Source: Verrucomicrobiota bacterium
GTDB lineage: Bacteria > Verrucomicrobiota > Kiritimatiellia > CAIQIC01 > Lenti-01
Reading direction: 5' to 3'
Assembly: GCA_022709625.1 (NCBI GenBank)
Contig: JAKLIL010000082.1
Coordinates: forward strand, 1 to 7,238
Length of the DNA stretch: 7,238 nucleotides
Shown here: positions 1 through 3,818 of the stretch, in pieces
Position numbering within the stretch: position 1 is the first letter of the stretch
Layout of the letters: each line of letters starts with the position of its first letter
The notes under the pieces: model-generated
Database searches by the model: none
Told to the model about the DNA's origin: nothing
What the model saw: only the letters and a program-made list of their open reading frames with translations
Position numbers and translations under genes: made by a program

Positions 1-37
1 GGCGAATGAAGGCGCTCATGGGTTTCAAAATCCGTTT

Positions 38-143
38 TTAACGCAAGAGACGCACCGGGCGCAATGGAGAACCACCGCACCTGAACCAGCGAATGTCTTT
101 CCTCGTTGACGAACTTTGGCGTCCTTTGCGCCTTTTGCGTTAA
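38..143. repeat. Imperfect inverted repeat, about 30-bp arms, downstream of hisD
   Basis: The left arm (38-67) and the reverse complement of the right arm (114-143) match at about 22 of 30 positions. The outermost nine bases, TTAACGCAA against TTGCGTTAA, match perfectly. Each arm is internally periodic: the left has CGCAA/CGCAC/CGCAA words starting at 42, 51 and 60, and the right has three TTTGSCG words at roughly 9-10 bp spacing. The arms flank about 46 bp of unrelated sequence. No target-site duplication is visible and no gene lies inside. From its position 20 bp past the hisD stop it could act as a 3' hairpin, or it could be a small dispersed element. The arm pairing is seen directly; the element type is inferred. 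Confidence 0.5.
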
Positions 144-162
144 GGGCCTTGCGCTTTGTCGT

Positions 163-1479
163 TCAGGGATTCGTTGCGGCCTCGAACCGGACGCTGGCGG
201 CGCGGGCGTGGGCGTCGAGTCCCTCGACGCGGCCCATGGCCTCGATCAGCGGCAGGGTCTCGATCAGGTCCGCGCGGGTAAAGGCGACCACGCTGGTGCG
301 TTTGCGGAACGAATCGACCGTCAGGCCCGAGAAAAAGGCGGCGGTGCCGCCCGTGGGCAGCACGTGGCTGGGCCCCGCGACGAAATCGCCCGCGCTTTCC
401 GGCGTCCAGGCGCCGACGAACACGGCGCCGGCGTTCTTGACCTTCTGCAGCCAGCGCCGCGGCTCCTTGGTCATGATTTCGAAGTGTTCCGGGGCAAACC
501 GATTGACGAGGTCCATGCCCGTCTCGAGGGTATCGGTCACCACGAACATGGCGCCCGCGGCGGCGGCGCGTTCGATGGCCTCGCGGCGCGACAGCGCGGC
601 CGTCTGGCGCTCCATTTCCGCCAGCACCTTCGTGGCGATGCCCATGTAGGGCGTCGCCAGCAGGGCTTTTTCGTGGCCGGTGCCGTGTTCGAGCTGCGAC
701 AGCAGATCGGCGGCGACGTGCGCCGGCACGGCCGTTTCGTCGGCCAGCACCGCGATCTCGCTGGGGCCGGCAACCATGTCGAGGTCGACGTCGCCGTAGA
801 CCAGTTTCTTGGCGGCGGTCACGTAGGGGCCGCCGGGACCGACGATTTTCTGCACTTTGCGGATCGTGGCGGTGCCGAACGCCATCGCGCCGATGGCCTG
901 GATGCCGCCGATGCGGTAGACCTCCGTCGCGCCGGCGACCTCGAGGGCGTAGAGCAGGAACGGGTCCACCTTCCCTTTTTTATCGCACGGCGTGCAGGCG
1001 ACGATTTCCGGCACGCCGGCGACCTTGGCCAGCGACAGGGTCATCAGCGCCGTGGAAGCCAGCGGCGCGGCGCCGCCGGGCACGTAGGCGCCCACGCGGG
1101 CCAGCGGCGTGAATTTCTCGCCGAGCACCCCGCCTTTCGGCGTCGCCATGCTCCAATCCGCGCGCATGCCGCCCTTGCCGAAGCGCACGATGCGCGCGAA
1201 GATTTCCGAGGCGCAGCGCTTGAACACCAGATCCACGTGCTCCGCGGCGGCGAGGCGTTCCTCGCGGGGCACCGCGAATCTGGCCGGCGCCAGGTTGATG
1301 CCGTTGAATTCCTTGACGTATTTCTGCACCGCCTTGTCCCCGCCGGCGCGGATGTCGGCCAGCACGCGCCGGGCGGTTTCCTCGGCCTCCGGATCGAACG
1401 CGGGCCGGGCCAGGAAGCGGTCCAGCTCGGGCATTTCCTTGTGGGGCGAATATTTCAGGATCGGGACGTTCAGGCTCAT
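163..1479 (-). CDS. hisD: Histidinol dehydrogenase
   Basis: HisD is a zinc-dependent cytosolic enzyme that oxidises L-histidinol to L-histidine in two NAD+-dependent steps, the end of histidine biosynthesis. The 438-residue protein has the usual family length and is complete. Visible motifs in order are: VGPGGPYVTAAKK (213-225); GPSEIAVLAD (238-247) with the Ser240 equivalent; LLSQLEHG (259-266) with metal-site Gln262 and His265; FAPEHFEI (328-335) with the catalytic Glu331-His332 pair; AGDFVAGPSHVLPTGGTA (363-380) with Asp365; and EGLDAHARAASVR (419-431) with His424. All known catalytic and zinc-ligand positions are present. The ATG at 1479 places the N-terminus where the family normally begins, but no Shine-Dalgarno sequence lies just upstream, where heptamer repeats fill the spacer. 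No other histidine gene is visible nearby, so hisD looks separated from any complete his operon within this window. Confidence 0.97.
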   Translation of the reverse strand: MSLNVPILKYSPHKEMPELDRFLARPAFDPEAEETARRVLADIRAGGDKAVQKYVKEFNGINLAPARFAVPREERLAAAEHVDLVFKRCASEIFARIVRFGKGGMRADWSMATPKGGVLGEKFTPLARVGAYVPGGAAPLASTALMTLSLAKVAGVPEIVACTPCDKKGKVDPFLLYALEVAGATEVYRIGGIQAIGAMAFGTATIRKVQKIVGPGGPYVTAAKKLVYGDVDLDMVAGPSEIAVLADETAVPAHVAADLLSQLEHGTGHEKALLATPYMGIATKVLAEMERQTAALSRREAIERAAAAGAMFVVTDTLETGMDLVNRFAPEHFEIMTKEPRRWLQKVKNAGAVFVGAWTPESAGDFVAGPSHVLPTGGTAAFFSGLTVDSFRKRTSVVAFTRADLIETLPLIEAMGRVEGLDAHARAASVRFEAATNP

Positions 1480-1490
1480 GGAAGAATCTT

Positions 1491-1554
1491 GGGGTTCGGG
1501 GTTCAGGGTTCAGGGTTCAGGGTTCAGGGGGGCATTCTGAATTCTGAATTCTTT
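1491..1554. repeat. Two adjoining heptamer tandem-repeat tracts between hisD and the zinc-ribbon gene
   Basis: Read on the minus strand, 1551-1531 holds GAATTCA, GAATTCA and a diverged GAATGCC. After five bases, 1525-1491 holds three GAACCCT units and two GAACCCC units. On the plus strand the second tract appears as GGTTCAG repeated four times (1500-1527) after one GGTTCGG. The tracts fill most of the 77-bp spacer and end 11 bp before the hisD start codon. The two unit types share a GAAYYC core. Such heptamers recall the short tandemly repeated repetitive (STRR) sequences described in cyanobacteria, but I know of no assigned function here. Confidence 0.85.
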
Positions 1555-1556
1555 TC

Positions 1557-1796
1557 TCAAAAACTCTTCACGCACTCGTTCATGTTGCCGCACTGTCCGC
1601 ACGCGGCCATCGGCACATTGCGGCGGTCCAGGTAGACGTGTCCGCAGACCGAGCACCGGAACACGTAGGGCGCGGCCCGCGGACGGGGCGTCCACCGAAA
1701 CCGCCGCATGAAATAGTAAAGCGTCGCGGCAAAGATCAAGGCCAGATTGGCGATCAGGAACAGGGCCAGCCAATCGGGCAGCGCCAGCGGGATCAC
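1557..1796 (-). CDS. Small membrane-anchored zinc-ribbon protein, function unknown
   Basis: This 79-residue protein starts at a GTG (1796) that overlaps the stop of the TonB-like gene as GTGA, which suggests translational coupling. Residues about 8-30 form one hydrophobic membrane segment, ending in YYF. A basic, proline-containing linker follows (RRFRWTPRPR, 31-40). The C-terminal part carries CSVC (Cys48, Cys51) and, 14 residues later, CGQC (Cys66, Cys69), with another Cys at 74: a rubredoxin-like or zinc-ribbon knuckle pair. By the positive-inside rule the ribbon is probably cytoplasmic. I do not recognise a named family. The short spacing and coupling imply production with the ExbB/ExbD/TonB-like proteins. 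Metal binding is inferred from the CxxC pairs; a role as an assembly factor or redox sensor of the envelope complex would be speculation. Confidence 0.75.
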   Translation of the reverse strand: MIPLALPDWLALFLIANLALIFAATLYYFMRRFRWTPRPRAAPYVFRCSVCGHVYLDRRNVPMAACGQCGNMNECVKSF

Positions 1797-2536
1797 GGCG
1801 CCTCCGTTCCGGCCGCGGCCGGACAGGTCCAGGCCACGACTCCAGCCCGGCGCGCCCCGGCATCCAGCAAACGCCAGCCGTAGGCGGAACGCGCCAGCCG
1901 GCGATCGATCGTCGGCACGCCGCTGCCTTGGGCCACCGCCACCGCGACGGGCACGCCGCGCCCATCGAAGCGCAGGTCGAGCTGCGCCGACCAACCCACG
2001 TTGGTCCAGGCGCCGAAGTTCAGGTCGATGCCCGAGAAGAGCCGCGATTCCCAACCCGCGGGGAAGATCATGCGGGCCGCTTCCGTTTCGGATTTCCGGG
2101 GCGGGAATACGCCGGAACTGGGCGGCCCGTCCGCCGTACCGGCGGGTTGGGCCAAGCCGGCACGGCCAAACGGAGGGCCGTCCGCCGGCGGCGCCGGAGG
2201 CAGAAAGGCCGGCGGCGGCCTCGCCGTTTCGGCGGGCGGGGCCAGCCGGATTTGCTCGTCGCGCAGCGCGTGGCTGAAGCCGGCAGGAGTCGGCAGCGCG
2301 AAGGCCGCCGGCGAAAACAGCGCCTGGGCATCGAGCGCGTGGGCCGGCACGACCGGACGCCACGCCACCTGCGGCGGAGGCGTGCGCGGCAGCGGCGCGG
2401 GCGCAGGCGCCAAGCGGAAAAGAATCGCGATGGCGCCGAACCACAGGGCGGCAAAGGCCGCGGCCAAGCGTCGGCCGTCCCGCGCGAACGGCCGCCAGCG
2501 CCGGTCCGGATCCGGCATGCTACGGGTGGCGAGCAT
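1793..2536 (-). CDS. TonB-like energy transducer / TonB C-terminal-domain protein
   Basis: The 247-residue product has TonB architecture: a short basic cytoplasmic N-terminus, one membrane segment (about 24-42), a long proline/alanine-rich periplasmic stretch (about 43-150), and a C-terminal domain (about 183-240). The last contains LDLRFDGRGVPVAVAVAQGS, then a TIDRR...YGWRL pattern like the TonB signature of strand, glycine turn, SSG, Asp and Trp. It follows exbD, as expected for a Ton/Tol trio. The ATG at 2536 is preceded by GGAG and AAGGA and overlaps exbD by 17 bp; an alternative ATG at 2518 lies 1 bp beyond the exbD stop. Unlike classical TonB, the membrane segment has no His, and the usual YP motif at the start of the C-terminal domain is not apparent. 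It could instead be a TolA-like protein; no outer-membrane partner is visible. Confidence 0.7.
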   Translation of the reverse strand: MLATRSMPDPDRRWRPFARDGRRLAAAFAALWFGAIAILFRLAPAPAPLPRTPPPQVAWRPVVPAHALDAQALFSPAAFALPTPAGFSHALRDEQIRLAPPAETARPPPAFLPPAPPADGPPFGRAGLAQPAGTADGPPSSGVFPPRKSETEAARMIFPAGWESRLFSGIDLNFGAWTNVGWSAQLDLRFDGRGVPVAVAVAQGSGVPTIDRRLARSAYGWRLLDAGARRAGVVAWTCPAAAGTEAP

Positions 2537-2999
2537 TCGCTCCGCCGTCCTTCCCGGTCGCCACCGGCGGCGGCCGCGTAGCCAGCACCACTTCCCGAAT
2601 TCCGGCCTGGGCGGCCAGGGCGTACACCTGCATCAAGGTGCCGTAGGAGGTGCCTTCGTCCGCCTCGACCAGCAAGGGGCCCTCCCCGCGCGCCAGGCGT
2701 TCGCCCAAGCCCGCCAGCGCCACGCGCTCGTCGTTGTAGAACGCGAGGCCTTCCTGGGAAACGGTCAGCACGCGGGTCCCGTAGGACGCGCCGTCCGCGA
2801 AGGGCGCTTCCGGCAGGCGCACGCGGACGCCGGGCTGCAGGACGAAGCGAGCCGACGCGAACGCGAACATGCCCGCCAGCACGATCACGTTCAGCAAGGC
2901 GACGACTTCGACCGGCCCCACGGCGCGGCGGTAGCGCGGCTTGAAGCGCCGCCGCACCGTGCGGAACTGCATCTGCAGCGATTGGTCGGGAATCCTCAT
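2520..2999 (-). CDS. ExbD/TolR-family biopolymer transport protein lacking the transmembrane Asp
   Basis: ExbD/TolR subunits form a dimer inside the ExbB/TolQ pentamer and normally couple proton flow to movement of TonB/TolA. This 159-residue protein has family length and layout: a basic cytoplasmic N-terminus (FKPRYRR, 19-25), one membrane helix (about 31-50), the segment FVLQPGVRVRLP (52-63), and a periplasmic domain ending in an AD...YGTLMQVYALA..AGI..VVLAT pattern (113-141). The ATG at 2999 overlaps the exbB stop as ATGA. Aligning VALLNVIVLAGMFA (33-46) with the family motif TPLIDVVFLLLIFF puts Asn37 (codon AAC, 2891-2889) at the position of the proton-carrying Asp (Asp25 in E. coli ExbD, Asp23 in TolR). 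The distance to the following LP supports this register. Family assignment is strong; loss of proton coupling is inference. Confidence 0.88.
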   Translation of the reverse strand: MRIPDQSLQMQFRTVRRRFKPRYRRAVGPVEVVALLNVIVLAGMFAFASARFVLQPGVRVRLPEAPFADGASYGTRVLTVSQEGLAFYNDERVALAGLGERLARGEGPLLVEADEGTSYGTLMQVYALAAQAGIREVVLATRPPPVATGKDGGANARHP

Positions 3000-3628
3000 G
3001 CCGGCGGCGACTCCCGGTTCCGCCGCCATTGCCGCATGAAGTTCATCAGCGCCGAGGCGGAGCGCTCCATGTCCAGCAGGATCGATTCCACGCGGGACAC
3101 CAGCAGGTTGTAGCCCGCGTAGGCAAGGATGGCGACGACCAGGCTCAAGGCCGTCGCGGCAAGCGCGGCCCACAGGCCGCCCGTCAAGTCGGCCGATTGC
3201 ACCAGCGGGGCGTTGCGGTTGGCGGCCAGCAGCATGTCCATCAGGCCCAGCACCGTGCCCAGCAGCCCGATCAGCGGCGTAATGCGCGCCAAGGTGGCCA
3301 GCCAGCCCAGCCCCCGTTCCATGCGCGGGATTTCCTCCAGGCCGGCGTCCTCGATCGCCTGCCCGACGTTTTCCAGCGTGTCGTCGTGGTGCAGCACGGC
3401 CGCGAGGGCCAGCCGCGCCACCGGTCCCGGCGTCTCCTCGCAGATGGTCGCCGCCTCGACCGTGTTGCCGCGGTTGAGGATGTTGTAGACGCCCTTCAAG
3501 AAGTCGTCCGCCGCGATTTGCGCGCGGTGCAGGTTGAACAGGCGTTCGAAAAAGACCAGCGCCGCGAACAGCCCGCACGCCAGCAGCAGCCAGACGACCG
3601 GCCCGCCGATGCCTACCAGATTCACCAT
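2996..3628 (-). CDS. ExbB/TolQ/MotA-family inner-membrane channel subunit
   Basis: This 210-residue protein has the three-helix layout of ExbB/TolQ. TM1 (about 11-27) is followed by FERLFNLHR. A cytoplasmic region (about 36-110) leads to TM2 with ITPLIGLLGTVLGL (116-129), the family hallmark, and TM3 (about 151-176) ends in AYAGYNLLVSRVE. The ATG at 3628 is preceded by GGAG at nine bases' spacing, and a candidate promoter lies 46-74 bp upstream. The family Thr residues of TM2 (Thr125) and TM3 (Thr159) are kept. The TM3 Glu (Glu176 in E. coli ExbB, normally in an EAL motif) aligns with Ala154 in LWAALAATA; the glycine of TAxGL is Ser162, and the proline of VAIP is Leu168. TM2 has an unusual acidic residue, Asp131. 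As first gene of the cluster, overlapping exbD by 4 bp, it should form the pentameric membrane ring. Confidence 0.92.
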   Translation of the reverse strand: MVNLVGIGGPVVWLLLACGLFAALVFFERLFNLHRAQIAADDFLKGVYNILNRGNTVEAATICEETPGPVARLALAAVLHHDDTLENVGQAIEDAGLEEIPRMERGLGWLATLARITPLIGLLGTVLGLMDMLLAANRNAPLVQSADLTGGLWAALAATALSLVVAILAYAGYNLLVSRVESILLDMERSASALMNFMRQWRRNRESPPA

Positions 3629-3670
3629 AGGTTTGCTCTCCGTCCCTCGGTTCCCACCGAAAACTCGCTG

Positions 3671-3687
3671 GCCAGTCTAGGTCTGGC
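3671..3687. promoter_or_regulatory. Dyad-symmetric candidate operator over the exbB promoter
   Basis: The 17-bp sequence GCCAGTCTAGGTCTGGC has 7-bp arms with one mismatch around a 3-bp centre, so six of seven positions are symmetric. It covers the proposed -10 hexamer (3674-3679), the position expected for a repressor site. The symmetry is seen; regulator binding is inference. Confidence 0.3.
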
Positions 3688-3702
3688 CGTCCTCCCGCTC
3701 AA
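3674..3702 (-). promoter_or_regulatory. Candidate sigma70-type promoter for the exbB cluster
   Basis: On the minus strand TTGAGC (3702-3697) is followed after exactly 17 bp by TAGACT (3679-3674). Each hexamer matches four of six consensus positions. The elements sit 46-74 bp upstream of the exbB ATG, leaving a short leader with its Shine-Dalgarno sequence. It lies in the only long spacer between the TPR gene and exbB, so independent initiation here is plausible. Sigma factor preferences of this organism are unknown. Confidence 0.35.
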
Positions 3703-3712
3703 CCACAAAAAG

Positions 3713-3747
3713 AGAATTCACAAGTTGGAATTCGGAAGTCGGAATGG
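3713..3747. repeat. Degenerate heptamer repeat tract between exbB and the TPR gene
   Basis: In a strict 7-bp register the plus strand reads AGAATTC, ACAAGTT, GGAATTC, GGAAGTC and GGAATGG. Read on the minus strand the units approximate GAATTCC, with GACTTCC as a variant. This is the same unit family as the cleaner tract before hisD. The copies have diverged, so the tract is probably old. It lies just upstream of the candidate -35 element. Confidence 0.5.
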
Positions 3748-3772
3748 GAACCGCCCTGAAATCCAAGATGCT

Positions 3773-3818
3773 GGATTCCGACCCCCGAAATCCGGCATCC
3801 GCCGCCCAGCCGGGCGGC
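3773..3818 (-). terminator. Tandem stem-loops after the TPR gene, possible terminator
   Basis: The minus-strand transcript can fold GCCGCCC-GGCU-GGGCGGC (3818-3801), starting at the last base of the TPR stop codon. It can then fold GGAUUUCG-GGGGU-CGGAAUCC (3793-3773), eight pairs including one G-U. Neither is followed by a clear U tract, so intrinsic termination is uncertain; they may instead stabilise the 3' end or work with Rho. The second stem competes with AATCCA (3760-3765) pairing to TGGATT (3772-3777). Confidence 0.35.

Larger units (their letters stand above)
3648..3753. repeat. 9-bp perfect inverted repeat bracketing the exbB upstream region
   Basis: CGGTTCCCA (3648-3656) and TGGGAACCG (3745-3753) are exact reverse complements separated by 88 bp. 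They bracket the candidate promoter and dyad ahead of exbB. The match does not extend outward or inward. In a 189-bp spacer a chance 9-bp inverted pair is unlikely but possible. It may be a pair of protein-binding sites or a remnant element end. Confidence 0.35.

Noticed and set aside
1..19. Possible start of another minus-strand gene (ATG at 19 reading MSAFIR)
   Set aside because: Only six codons are visible and there is no convincing Shine-Dalgarno sequence, so it cannot be distinguished from chance.
1491..1554. CRISPR-like or telomere-like repeat array
   Set aside because: Units are 7 bp with no spacers, so it is not CRISPR; the array is short, internal and between genes, so a telomeric reading is unsupported.
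1533..1570. Promoter for hisD starting from TTGAGA on the minus strand
   Set aside because: No acceptable -10 hexamer occurs 16-18 bp downstream; the sequence there is heptamer repeat.
106..1635. 509-aa plus-strand open frame opposite hisD
   Set aside because: It is antisense to a fully recognisable hisD, has low-complexity Arg/Gly/His-rich translation, and no family motif; long antisense frames are expected in G+C-rich coding DNA.
2907..2909. ExbD Glu31 as the direct equivalent of the catalytic Asp
   Set aside because: This would place the acid about 31 residues before the LP motif instead of 24-26 and break the alignment with TPLIDVVFLL; it remains only a possible functional substitute.
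3714..3733. Intrinsic terminator formed by two GAATTC copies followed by TCTTTTT on the minus strand
   Set aside because: The stem is only six weak pairs with an 8-base loop, and the GAATTC words are better explained as units of the heptamer tract; it also lies just before the candidate promoter.
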